From CAZAMB01 sp964501365 (GTDB lineage: Bacteria; Planctomycetota; Phycisphaerae; UBA1845), in NCBI GenBank assembly GCA_964501365.1, contig CAZCST010000039.1, positions 342,823 to 406,822 of the forward strand: 64,000 bases of DNA, given 5' to 3'. The notes under the pieces are model-generated. The model worked only from the letters and a program-made list of their open reading frames with translations, was not told where the DNA came from and made no database searches. The stretch's first letter is position 1. Every line of letters begins with the position of its first letter. A program made the position numbers and the translations under genes. Below are positions 1 to 8,784 of this stretch, piece by piece.

Positions 1-1909
1 TCGGCCGATTGCTGAACAGGACTCCGGGCACTTCCTCGGCGGCCATACAGTGATCCGCACTCCATGCAGAATCGTTATTGGTCAGAACTTCGTCCGGCAT
101 GTCGCCAAGCGTGGTTGCCCACGAGGCGCGGTAGTCCCGATGGTAGCCAACGAGCAGGTCCGGGGCTTCGCCAGTGTGCGGCCCCGAATACACCTGGTCG
201 CTGCGGTAGACTTGGCCGATGATCGGCTGATTATTTTCAGGGTCACGTATCGCCAGCAGTTTCTCGGAAATCTCCGTCAAAAGCGCGTCACGCTGGGCGG
301 GTTCAACGACGCCGTCGCGTTCCCGGCCTTTCAGGTTGAGATACAGTCCGTTCAGGCCCAGGCCAAAGGCTTTCGTGCGCGACCAATCTACGGGGCGTCC
401 GCGTCCGGGATTGATCAAACCACGACAGGTCGACGGCTCGATGTAGCCGTTGTCGCGGAGCCATGTGTTGAGATTGAATTGGCGGCGAAAGTTGGCAAAG
501 CCGTGGTCGGACATGACCAGCACGGTCGCATCGCCACCCACGCGGGACTGAACTTCGCCAACCACTTGATCCATTTCGACGTACAGCTCGTCGATGACAT
601 TGTTCATGCGACGGGCCTCTTCCGGAGAACGGACAGGATGCGGATCGTCGCCCTCCCACCAGAAAATATGCGTTTGAAGGTCGGTACTGGAAAAATAAAA
701 GAAGAGCAGACCATCATCGTAGTGATCGAGGGCGTAGTTCAGCAATTGCCGCCGCTCCTTGAGCACGTAGCGGGCCTGGGCGAGGTATTCATCGTCGTTG
801 AACACCTTGTTTGAGCGGGCCTTGTGGTCCTCCTGAAACCCCGCAGTGTAAAACATGCCGAGATTGTCGGAAATTTTGGAGACGAAGTCGGACGGTTCGG
901 AGATCCGCTGCTCGCCGGGGTCGGAAGGGTCGATATTGATCGGCGTGACGTACATCTTGAATTCGGGCCGAACCTGTTGCACATAGAACCTGCAGATGCC
1001 GCTGACGTGTGCATTGGGAAGGAATTCCGGCATTTCCAGCTCATAGTCCAGCTTGCACCAATCGCTCCACTCGCCTTCCTTCAGCAGGACCGTTTTGCCC
1101 TGCCAGTCGAGGCGGACCTCCGGCTTGGATTCGTGGCGGCGGACCTCCACTTTCACTTCGACGCGAACGGGATTCTTAAGCATGGTGTTTTCGGGTCCGG
1201 CGATTTCGATGGTGGCGACGCCCTCCTTGAAGAAGATCGCCCTGCGGCGGCCCCCCTCATCGTCGCTGGGGCGCATCGTGTCGGAGGCAAAATACTGGTA
1301 CGTGCCGTAGCCCCCCATCAGATCGGGCACGCCCATGCCGCTCAGGCAGCACACGTGGCCATGCTCGGACTTGCTTGGCGGATAGTTTGAGGGAATGTCG
1401 TAGATTTTCGTGGGGATGCCGCGCTCATCGAGGTGATTCCAGAACGGCGTGCCGTGTCGAGTGAGTCGTGTTTCCGTCGGGGCATGATGGAACGGCCAGG
1501 AAGTGAGTGGCAGTTCGTGTTTGTCCACTTCCCAACCGGGGTCGCCCTTCACGGTCTCGGCGGCAGAGTATTTGGGAGCGTACTGCTGTTTGGGATCATT
1601 ATGGATGAAATCAAAGATGCCATGTACGCCGGGTCCGGCCCCGGTGATGAAATTTGACCATGCGACCGGGCTTTGCGGAGGAATACTCGTGCCGAGAGGT
1701 TTGTAGCCGCCGGCGTCACGCATCCGAGCGAGGATTGGCATGCGGCCTTCTTTCATGAGCCGCTCACAGCGCCTTGGGTCCATCCCGTCGAAACCAACGA
1801 CAACGACTTTCGTGCCTTTGGGGTTACGCGAGGCGCAACTCGTCACGGCCAGGCACAGACCCAACGCGCCCGCACACACGGCAACAATGACGCGGCCCCC
1901 GAACTTCAT
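1..1909 (-). CDS. Alkaline-phosphatase-superfamily type I phosphodiesterase, lipoprotein (3' end off window)
   Basis: The reading frame is open from ATG at 1909 to the left edge, about 636 codons, so the C-terminus is missing. The N-terminus has a short hydrophobic stretch ending in 'LAVTSCAS', a lipobox that predicts a lipid-anchored periplasmic or outer-membrane protein. It is followed by 'VVVVGFDGMDP', the metal-binding Asp motif, and 'PPQSPVAWSNFITG', the nucleophile region of type I phosphodiesterases / nucleotide pyrophosphatases. The last visible part ('ADHCMAAEEVPGVLFSNRP') aligns with the end of the upstream paralogue ('SGDHCIDPKLIPGVFFCNR'), so roughly 50-60 residues should lie outside the window. 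Its ATG overlaps the TGA of the upstream gene (ATGA), which indicates translational coupling. The substrate cannot be told from sequence; nucleotide, phospholipid or phosphonate headgroups are all possible for this family. Confidence 0.85.
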   Translation of the reverse strand, partial: MKFGGRVIVAVCAGALGLCLAVTSCASRNPKGTKVVVVGFDGMDPRRCERLMKEGRMPILARMRDAGGYKPLGTSIPPQSPVAWSNFITGAGPGVHGIFDFIHNDPKQQYAPKYSAAETVKGDPGWEVDKHELPLTSWPFHHAPTETRLTRHGTPFWNHLDERGIPTKIYDIPSNYPPSKSEHGHVCCLSGMGVPDLMGGYGTYQYFASDTMRPSDDEGGRRRAIFFKEGVATIEIAGPENTMLKNPVRVEVKVEVRRHESKPEVRLDWQGKTVLLKEGEWSDWCKLDYELEMPEFLPNAHVSGICRFYVQQVRPEFKMYVTPINIDPSDPGEQRISEPSDFVSKISDNLGMFYTAGFQEDHKARSNKVFNDDEYLAQARYVLKERRQLLNYALDHYDDGLLFFYFSSTDLQTHIFWWEGDDPHPVRSPEEARRMNNVIDELYVEMDQVVGEVQSRVGGDATVLVMSDHGFANFRRQFNLNTWLRDNGYIEPSTCRGLINPGRGRPVDWSRTKAFGLGLNGLYLNLKGRERDGVVEPAQRDALLTEISEKLLAIRDPENNQPIIGQVYRSDQVYSGPHTGEAPDLLVGYHRDYRASWATTLGDMPDEVLTNNDSAWSADHCMAAEEVPGVLFSNRP

Positions 1910-4092
1910 GCCTTCGACCCTGAATTCGCGGAAACGGATGGAGCAGACTCCACTTCGATTCCCCGCCTGGCGAGACGGGAGGCGGCGTCGCGCCGCGAAT
2001 CTTTCGGAATGGAAACAGTCAGCGGCTTGCCGTCCATGTGGCTGGGGACGTCCACCCCAAAGAGATCGAGAACGGTTGGACCCAGGTCCATGAGTCGCGG
2101 CTGTTGTGATTCGATTTTGCGATTGCAGAAGAACACGCCGGGGATGAGCTTTGGGTCGATGCAGTGGTCACCGCTCCATGCTTTGTTGTTGTCGTGGAAG
2201 ATGTTGTCCGTCGGCTGGCCGATCGCCGCCTCCCACGAAACGCGATAGTCCTTGTTGTAGCCCACGATGACGTCCGGGGCCTGTACCGCATAAGGACCGT
2301 CGTAAATCCTGCGGGAATTGAAGGCGCGACTTACCGCCGAAGCGCCGGATGCCGGGTCAATCAATTTGCCGAGCTTTTCGCAGATTTCGTCGCGGAGGGC
2401 GTCGGCTTCCTTGGGATCAACGATGCCGTTGACCTCGCGGCCTTTGATGTTGAGCCAGAGTCCGGCGAGGCCCACACAGTACGCTCGCGTCCGCGACCAA
2501 TCGACCCCTGCAAGGTATTTCTTGCCCCGGCCGTCGGGCTTGAGAGTGAGATAGCCGTTCTGCTCCAGCCAGACGTTGAGATCGACACCGCGGCGAAACG
2601 AATTGAATCCATGATCGGAGATGACCATGAGCAGGGTGTCGTCCCGGTCGCACTGCGCCATTGTCTTGCCGACCAGTTCGTCCATGCGTGCGTACAAGTC
2701 CGCGATTGCGTCGCGGCGCTGGTTTTCGCCCTGTCCCTCGTGGGCGGGATGCTTCGGATCGATGTAGCGCCAGAACATATGCTGGATGCGGTCGGTTCCG
2801 TCGAAGACGCACACGCACAGGCCGTGGCGGACTTTGTCGAGGGCGTCGAAGAACATCTTTTCGCGCTCTGCGTCGGCTTCGAGGCACTGATGAAGGAAGC
2901 CGTCGTCGTCGAGAATCTTCGCATTGAGCCCCCAGGTGTCCTCGGCGAGTCCGAGTGTGGCGAAGCGGCCCTGCGACTTCGAAAGGTAAGTCGAATAGAC
3001 GCTCGGATGCGAAATCGGCATCGCGGGGCGATCGGGGTCGATCTGGATCGGCGTGGCGTAGAGTTGAAAATCCGGCTCGCCGCTCAGGAGTAGAAATTCG
3101 CAAATGCCACGCACCGTTTTTCCGACACCGGCGCTGAAGCTCACCGGCACCCACGCGGTGTAGGTTCCGGCGATGAGATTGTGTCGCTCGCCGCTCACCT
3201 CCAGCGTGGCTCGCTTCGCATCAATGATCGTAACTTCAAAGGGGCATTGCAGCGGATTGCCATCGGGGCCGGTCGGGCCGACCAGATGCGATCGAATGAC
3301 GTTTTTTTCCCGCGTGACGGCGATCTGCTCGCCGCCGATGTATTCCTCGCCTGCGCCCTTTCGGGTGGAATAAAAGGAAAACGTGCCCTGCGTCCCGCGT
3401 AAATCCGGCACGCACATGGCCGACAGCAACACACCGCGAAACCGCTCCGGCGGAAACGTAATGGGAACGCGAATCACGTTGCTGAAAATCCCGTGCTCCC
3501 CGAGCACGTTCCAAAACGGCTTGCCCTTGCGGAGCAGGCGGATGTCAGCCTTGCGCCCGGGCAGACGGATGGGGCCGATTCGTCGCGGGACTGCGTCGGG
3601 AACGATGTTCACGGAGGAAAGCAGCGGGAGGTACGTCCGCACGTCGCGGGTGAGAAAATCAAAAATGTTGTGCTTGCCGGGATTGCAACCGGTCAGAAAC
3701 GTTGACCATGCGACCGGCGAGAGTGGCGGCGCGGTGGTTGCGAGTTTTTGATAACTCCCCTTCGCCGCAAGTTTCGAGAGGTTCGGCATTTTTCCCTGAG
3801 CCATGTACTTCTCGGCGAGGCTGGGCTCCATTCCGTCCAATCCCAGGATTACCACACGCTTCACCCGTGCGCGGGCGAACGCCTTACGGCCGCGGACAAA
3901 ACAAAACAACCTCCGCGCGGGCCAAAGAAAGATCGCCACCAGCCCCGAAAACATCGCGGCCATAAACGCAAAGAGGGAGGAACCAAGGGCGAAACCCGCG
4001 CCGGGACCGATGTAGGCCTGCGCAGGAGCCGGCACGATTAGCAGACATGCCAGGGCGAGAAAGGCAATCCAATGAAAGTTGCTGCGTTTCAC
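1906..4092 (-). CDS. Alkaline-phosphatase-superfamily type I phosphodiesterase, membrane-anchored
   Basis: A 728-residue protein. A signal-like segment (residues about 8-26) is followed by a second hydrophobic helix (about 34-57), then the catalytic domain begins with 'VVILGLDGMEP' (metal Asp near 86) and 'PPLSPVAWSTFLTG' (nucleophile Ser/Thr region near 125). Further metal-ligand motifs typical of the superfamily follow: 'VFDGTDRIQHMFW', 'VISDHGF' and 'WSGDHCIDP'. The family hydrolyses phosphate mono- or diesters outside the cytoplasm with a two-zinc site. It is paralogous to the next gene, with which it shares a 4-bp stop/start overlap, so the two are probably made together. The start at 4092 fits the signal sequence. 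The C-terminal 'PTVLDLFGVDVPSHMDGKPL' is the usual end of sulfatase/phosphodiesterase-like folds. A specific substrate is not evident. Confidence 0.87.
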   Translation of the reverse strand: MKRSNFHWIAFLALACLLIVPAPAQAYIGPGAGFALGSSLFAFMAAMFSGLVAIFLWPARRLFCFVRGRKAFARARVKRVVILGLDGMEPSLAEKYMAQGKMPNLSKLAAKGSYQKLATTAPPLSPVAWSTFLTGCNPGKHNIFDFLTRDVRTYLPLLSSVNIVPDAVPRRIGPIRLPGRKADIRLLRKGKPFWNVLGEHGIFSNVIRVPITFPPERFRGVLLSAMCVPDLRGTQGTFSFYSTRKGAGEEYIGGEQIAVTREKNVIRSHLVGPTGPDGNPLQCPFEVTIIDAKRATLEVSGERHNLIAGTYTAWVPVSFSAGVGKTVRGICEFLLLSGEPDFQLYATPIQIDPDRPAMPISHPSVYSTYLSKSQGRFATLGLAEDTWGLNAKILDDDGFLHQCLEADAEREKMFFDALDKVRHGLCVCVFDGTDRIQHMFWRYIDPKHPAHEGQGENQRRDAIADLYARMDELVGKTMAQCDRDDTLLMVISDHGFNSFRRGVDLNVWLEQNGYLTLKPDGRGKKYLAGVDWSRTRAYCVGLAGLWLNIKGREVNGIVDPKEADALRDEICEKLGKLIDPASGASAVSRAFNSRRIYDGPYAVQAPDVIVGYNKDYRVSWEAAIGQPTDNIFHDNNKAWSGDHCIDPKLIPGVFFCNRKIESQQPRLMDLGPTVLDLFGVDVPSHMDGKPLTVSIPKDSRRDAASRLARRGIEVESAPSVSANSGSKA

Positions 4093-4214
4093 CTAAGGTT
4101 TGATCCTACGAATTCCATGACAAGCATTCAAGCACGACGCGCTGACTCCGATCGATGCTTTTGCTATCATCATTTCCTTCGAATGGGTCATGGTTCGTTT
4201 TGAGGCGAAAATCA

Positions 4215-5675
4215 ATGAAACTTCTCCTGTTTCTCGTTGTCACCCTATCGTCACTTTCCACTTTGGCGGAGGAGCCGCCCGCTGCGACAAAGCCTGAGCC
4301 AGCCAGGCAATACGGTGTTGCGGAAAAGTACCGTCCGGCGGTGGAAAGAATCATGGCCAGCGCGCTCGCTGAAAACGATGCCTACAACAAGCTGGAAGAA
4401 CTTTGCCTGTTCATCGGCAACCGGCTCAGCGGCTCCCCGCAATTGAACAAGGCGATCGACTGGGCAGTGGAGACGTTCAAGAAGGACGGGCAGGAAAACG
4501 TTCGTCGCGAAAAGGTGATGGTTCCGAACTGGGTTCGCGGGAAGGAATCGGCAACGGTGCTCGAGCCGCGGGCGGCCGACCTGGTCATGCTCGGACTCGG
4601 CGGTTCGATCGGTACTCCCCCCGAAGGAATCACGGCGCAGGTCATGGTGGTCAAGGATAAGGATGAACTTGAGCAGCGCGGCGAGGAAGCCAAGGGCAAG
4701 ATCGTGCTCTTCAACAACGTCATGCCGCCCTACGACCCGGAGAAGGGATCAGGCTATGGCAAGGCGGTGGAGTATCGCGGCAAGGGCGCGATCTATGCCG
4801 CCAAACAGGGCGCAGTCGGCTGTCTCATCCGCTCCGTAACGGCCAAGAGTCTGCGTTCGCCACACACCGGCGCAATGCGATACGAAGACGGCGTGACGAA
4901 AATCCCGGCGGCGGCAATCACGCTCGAAGATGCGGAACTGATTGCGCGTTTGCGGGCGCGGGGCGTGCCCGTGGTGGTCAATCTAAAAATGGAGGCGAAA
5001 ACGCTGGATGACGCGGAATCAGCAAACGTTGTGGCGGAGCTGCGTGGCCGCGAAAAGCCCGATGAGGTCGTGGTCATCGGCGGGCACATCGATTCGTGGG
5101 ACGTGGGGCAGGGTGCGCAGGATGACGGAGCCGGGGCGGTCATGTGCATGGAGGCGATTCACGTATTGCGCAAGTTGAACATGATCCCGCGCCGGACGAT
5201 TCGCGTTGTTTTGTTTACGAACGAAGAGAACGGATTGGCGGGCGGGAAGGCCTACGCGAAGGATCACGAGGACGACCTGAAGAATCATGTGGCCGCGATT
5301 GAATCGGACAGCGGCGGATTCAGGCCCGACGGGTATTCGGTGGAATGCGAAAACAAGGACCGGCAGGAAACTGCGTTCCAACAGATCAAGGAAATCGGAA
5401 CTCTGCTGAGTTCCATCGGACCGATGGAGTTCAATCAGGGTCATTCGGGGGCGGATATCAGCGCGATGAAGCCCGGCGGAGTGATGCTCCTGAGCCACGG
5501 TACGGAAGGCTCAACGTATTTCGATTATCACCATACCCACGCCGACACGATCGACAAGGTGAACCCGCGCGAGCTTTCCGAGAATGTGGCCGTTCTCGCT
5601 GCCGTGGCGTACATCCTTGCCGACATGCCGGAGCGCATTGGCGAATCACCCTCACACGACTCGGCGACGAAGTGA
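4215..5675 (+). CDS. M28 family zinc metallopeptidase with PA domain (carboxypeptidase Q-like), secreted
   Basis: I chose the start at ATG 4215 because 'MKLLLFLVVTLSSLSTLAEE' is a classical signal peptide; the frame extends upstream to 4155 without supporting features. The product is 486 residues. The middle holds a protease-associated region (near 'KGKIVLFNNVMPPYDPE'), followed by the M28 zinc site: 'GGHIDSWDVGQGAQDDGAG' (His and bridging Asp), 'NEENGLAGG' (catalytic Glu and Glu ligand), 'ESDSGGF' and, near the C-terminus, 'DYHHTHADT'. This organisation matches plasma glutamate carboxypeptidase / carboxypeptidase Q-type exopeptidases, which remove residues from small peptides outside the cytoplasm. 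It stands alone between divergent and convergent neighbours. The peptide substrate is unknown. Confidence 0.88.
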   Translation: MKLLLFLVVTLSSLSTLAEEPPAATKPEPARQYGVAEKYRPAVERIMASALAENDAYNKLEELCLFIGNRLSGSPQLNKAIDWAVETFKKDGQENVRREKVMVPNWVRGKESATVLEPRAADLVMLGLGGSIGTPPEGITAQVMVVKDKDELEQRGEEAKGKIVLFNNVMPPYDPEKGSGYGKAVEYRGKGAIYAAKQGAVGCLIRSVTAKSLRSPHTGAMRYEDGVTKIPAAAITLEDAELIARLRARGVPVVVNLKMEAKTLDDAESANVVAELRGREKPDEVVVIGGHIDSWDVGQGAQDDGAGAVMCMEAIHVLRKLNMIPRRTIRVVLFTNEENGLAGGKAYAKDHEDDLKNHVAAIESDSGGFRPDGYSVECENKDRQETAFQQIKEIGTLLSSIGPMEFNQGHSGADISAMKPGGVMLLSHGTEGSTYFDYHHTHADTIDKVNPRELSENVAVLAAVAYILADMPERIGESPSHDSATK

Positions 5676-5680
5676 TCCAT

Positions 5681-5780
5681 CTGAACCCAGAGCGCAAGCG
5701 ACGGGCGGCGCGACCCGCGAACTTTGGCTCGGGCGACTTTGTATGGAGCGTACCGCCCCTCGCTTGCGCTTGGGGTTCGG
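5681..5780. repeat. Long imperfect inverted repeat between convergent genes
   Basis: The left arm starting at 5681 and the right arm ending at 5780 are about 29 bp each and match at roughly 25 positions as reverse complements; the core is 'AGCGCAAGCGA'. The element fills the whole gap between the stop of the M28 peptidase and the stop of the convergent membrane protein (5782). It could act as a bidirectional terminator or be a dispersed REP-like element. Confidence 0.6.
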
Positions 5781-5781
5781 A

Positions 5782-7335
5782 TTATTTGTTGGCAAAGCGG
5801 GCTGCGTTCGTGCCCTTGGCGACAAGCCAAAGGTAGGTCAGGCCACACACGGCGTTGGGGATCAGACAGGAAAAGAAAAACAACGCATCGTGATGGATGC
5901 CGGTCAAGTCTTCGGCGATGCGGTACAGGCCGCTCATGTACATGTGGAACGCCCCGTTAATCAGCACGCCGCCCAATATGGCCCAGGCCGTCAAATAGAC
6001 CACTCCGTAGGCGCTGGTTTGCATGGACGCGGGCAAAACGTTGCGCCGCGCCCGCAGGCTCAGAAACCAACCCACCAGCGAGGCGGAAGCGCACGTAACC
6101 ACCGTCGTCCCGATCACGCACAGCGAACCAAACAGTCCCCCGATCAGAAGTGTGCCCGGGATGTCCTCGGAAAGCCTTCCAATTCCCTCCCCCTGGCCGA
6201 TGCCGAAAATCATCCCAAACATCCCGATGAGCAAAACGATCGGCAAGTGGCAGGCAAAATAGCTCCGGTAGTTGGTGCAGTGCGATCGAAGTTGCAACGC
6301 CCGCCCGAAGGAATCGACATCGCGGCCCAGCAACCGCCATGTGCGCAGCCAAGCCCGCATCGCACCCAGAGTCGCCCGGCTTTCCCAGGGCGCACCAGGC
6401 TGCGCATCGGGACCGAGCGAATGAGCCAATGGCTGGCCACATTCCGGGCAACGACTCTCCATAGCCATGTGGCTGAGATCATATCCGCACTTCAGGCAAT
6501 GCGGGGACCGCTCGATCGAAGCAACGTCCCTCTTGATTCCAACCGCAACCAGCAACGCAACAAGCCACCACCCAGTTCCCACCAGACCCAATGCGACGAT
6601 GATCGGCTGGTCGTTCCTGAGATACCACGGCTGCGCAGCACGCCATTTCTGCCAATCAACACCCGCGACTGCCGCCTTCTTTTGAAAATCCTGCATGTCT
6701 TTCTTGTACTGTTTTTGGGCTGCCGCGTAGCCCGGGTCGGAAACCGGAATGGATGGAGGCACCGGATAGGTCGGCCAGTTTGCAGACGGGGGCTCGGGAT
6801 GACTCCGGCGCCATTGGTTGCCGGCATTCTTCATGAGAATCGACGAAAAGCAAACGAGAACTATGATCAAAAGTCCGTGCGGAGTTCGAATCCAAACCTG
6901 TCTCAAGGAGTGACGGTAACTTTCGCCAAGCCGCTCGTCGGTCAGTCCGCCCCACGCAAACACCAGAAAGGCAAGCGCAAGGACCGCAATCTCAATCCAA
7001 AACGCCATGCCAAGGACAATGTAAAAGTTGGCAAATCGGTATCGAAGCAAATCATCCAGCGTATCATTGATTGCAATCAGCACCGCCACAGGAGATTCCT
7101 CGATTGCAATGAATGCGATCGGTATCAGGATTGCTCCACAAAGCGCCGTGACAAAATGGAACAGCCAGCACTTGGGCAGTGGAAGATTCAGCGCACGACG
7201 TGCGGCTCTGGCGGGAAAAAGCCACGAGGCGAATAATAGAAATGCGAAGGTTCGACCGACATGGGACCATTTCCGCAAAGGTGGTATTGTCGTACCTGCC
7301 GGGATGAATGCTGCGCCATTTGCCTCCGCCATCAA
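5782..7335 (-). CDS. Multi-spanning membrane protein with CxxC zinc ribbon, unknown function
   Basis: A 517-residue protein with about eight to ten hydrophobic segments. Three or four lie in the first 180 residues ('FAFLLFASWLF', 'WLFHFVTALCGAILIPIAFI', 'GMAFWIEIAVLALAFLVF', 'LLIIVLVCFSSILM') and the rest in the C-terminal half. In the middle, after two more helices, sits a zinc ribbon, 'CLKCGYDLSHMAMESRCPEC', a motif often met in planctomycete membrane proteins. The C-terminal part resembles Yip1-like helical bundles only in general hydropathy. The function is unknown and no partner gene is adjacent. A long plus-strand ORF opposite it (5584-7236) is an antisense shadow. Confidence 0.75.
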   Translation of the reverse strand: MMAEANGAAFIPAGTTIPPLRKWSHVGRTFAFLLFASWLFPARAARRALNLPLPKCWLFHFVTALCGAILIPIAFIAIEESPVAVLIAINDTLDDLLRYRFANFYIVLGMAFWIEIAVLALAFLVFAWGGLTDERLGESYRHSLRQVWIRTPHGLLIIVLVCFSSILMKNAGNQWRRSHPEPPSANWPTYPVPPSIPVSDPGYAAAQKQYKKDMQDFQKKAAVAGVDWQKWRAAQPWYLRNDQPIIVALGLVGTGWWLVALLVAVGIKRDVASIERSPHCLKCGYDLSHMAMESRCPECGQPLAHSLGPDAQPGAPWESRATLGAMRAWLRTWRLLGRDVDSFGRALQLRSHCTNYRSYFACHLPIVLLIGMFGMIFGIGQGEGIGRLSEDIPGTLLIGGLFGSLCVIGTTVVTCASASLVGWFLSLRARRNVLPASMQTSAYGVVYLTAWAILGGVLINGAFHMYMSGLYRIAEDLTGIHHDALFFFSCLIPNAVCGLTYLWLVAKGTNAARFANK

Positions 7336-7511
7336 TCACCTACCATGCCGTGCCCGCAAACAGATGCGAATCCGCAACTGAAACCATATGATATTGTCAT
7401 CGGTCGAATGATTATTCCGCAACGATCGAAAGATGCGCGGGAGTCGATCGTCCGCGCGAACTGAAGTTCGCGGCTCGCAATAATACTGAAACGCGCAAGA
7501 AGGCAGACTGC

Positions 7512-8747
7512 TTGCTTTGCATACAAAACATCGGTGAGTTGGTGGTCGTCCCGCAAGGCCCTGTCGGCGGTCGATCCATGCACGAGTGTCCGCGCATTCC
7601 TTCTGCCGCCATGCTGATCGACGGCGAGAAAATCAAATGGTTCGGTCCGCAATCAGGCGTCATCGCGCCACGCGGTTGCGAAGTTTTCGATGCCCGGGGC
7701 GGCTGCGTCGTGCCGGGCCTGGTTGACTGTCATACGCACACCGTGTTCGCCGGTTCGCGCGAGCGCGAATTCGTCCAACGGCTTGAAAACAAGACGTACG
7801 CGGAGATTGCCAACAGCGGCGGCGGAATCAACGTCACAGTTGCCGCCGTGCGGCGGGCGAGCCGGCAGCAGCTCGTGGATTTGGCGCTGCCCCGGCTGCG
7901 GCGCATGCTGGGAAACGGCGTCACCACCGTCGAAATCAAGAGCGGATATGGCCTGACCGTCGCCGACGAACTCAAGATGCTCGAAGCGATCCGCGAACTG
8001 AAGAGTTTGCAGCCCATCGAGCTTGTGCCGACGTACCTCGCCGCCCACACGACGCCGCCGGAATACAACAACCCCGACGAATATCTGAAAGTCGTCTACG
8101 ACGAAGAGGTATTGCGAAAGATTCGGGATGAACAACTCGCGGAGTTCGGCGACGTATTTTGCGATGCAACGGCATTTAATGTCATGCAGTCCTACCGCGT
8201 CCTGGAGGCCGGCAAGGCGTTCGGCCTTCGGCCAAAAGTCCACGCCGATCAATTCGCGGGGACAGACGCCAGTGTTCTGGCGGCACAGGTCGGCGCCATT
8301 TCCGCCGATCATCTCGACAAGATCGGCGACTCGGGCATTGCGGCCATGAAGGAAAGCGGCTGCATCGCTGTTCTGCTGCCGGGCACATCTTATTTCCTGA
8401 GCCAGCCCCAGGCCCCGGCAAGAAAAATTCTGGAGTCTGACCTGCCGGTCGCCATCGCATCCAACTACAACCCCGGCTCATCCATGATCGAGTCGCTCCC
8501 ACTGGTGATGAATATCGCCTGCACCCAAATGCGGATTACGCCGATCGAAGCCCTTGTCGCCGTGACCGCGAACGCGGCGGCGGCCGTGGACCGACAGGCC
8601 CGGGTCGGAGCCATCGCCGAAGGGATGCAAGCCGACCTGACCGTGCTCGACGTGCCCAATCCAGAGCAATGGGTCTACGAGCCGGGCCGAAACTGCATCC
8701 GCGGCGTCTTCAAACGCGGAAAACTTGTTCATTCGGCGGCCAGCTAA
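7512..8747 (+). CDS. hutI: Imidazolonepropionase
   Basis: Hydrolyses 4-imidazolone-5-propanoate to N-formimino-L-glutamate, the third step of histidine degradation, in the cytoplasm. The 411-residue length fits the family (about 400-420). Visible motifs are the N-terminal 'NIGELVV' strand, the metal-binding 'PGLVDCHTHTVFAGSRE', 'EIKSGYGLT', 'KVHADQF' and 'SADHLDKI'. The start is probably TTG at 7512: an 'AGAAGG' Shine-Dalgarno-like stretch lies eight bases upstream, and starting at the next in-frame ATG would delete the conserved first strand. The other hut genes (hutH, hutU, hutG) are not nearby, so the pathway genes are scattered here or the rest is elsewhere. Confidence 0.93.
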   Translation: MLCIQNIGELVVVPQGPVGGRSMHECPRIPSAAMLIDGEKIKWFGPQSGVIAPRGCEVFDARGGCVVPGLVDCHTHTVFAGSREREFVQRLENKTYAEIANSGGGINVTVAAVRRASRQQLVDLALPRLRRMLGNGVTTVEIKSGYGLTVADELKMLEAIRELKSLQPIELVPTYLAAHTTPPEYNNPDEYLKVVYDEEVLRKIRDEQLAEFGDVFCDATAFNVMQSYRVLEAGKAFGLRPKVHADQFAGTDASVLAAQVGAISADHLDKIGDSGIAAMKESGCIAVLLPGTSYFLSQPQAPARKILESDLPVAIASNYNPGSSMIESLPLVMNIACTQMRITPIEALVAVTANAAAAVDRQARVGAIAEGMQADLTVLDVPNPEQWVYEPGRNCIRGVFKRGKLVHSAAS

Positions 8748-8784
8748 ATCACGACCGCCAATACGTCCGATATCACTCCCAGCT

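Noticed and set aside
50..814. 254-codon plus-strand ORF at the left edge
   Set aside because: Antisense to the truncated phosphodiesterase, whose minus-strand frame is open to the edge with conserved motifs.
5584..7236. 550-codon plus-strand ORF
   Set aside because: It lies opposite the zinc-ribbon membrane protein, which has hydrophobic helices and a CxxC pair; the plus-strand product is Arg/Pro/Gln-rich without any domain, the usual look of an antisense shadow in GC-rich DNA.
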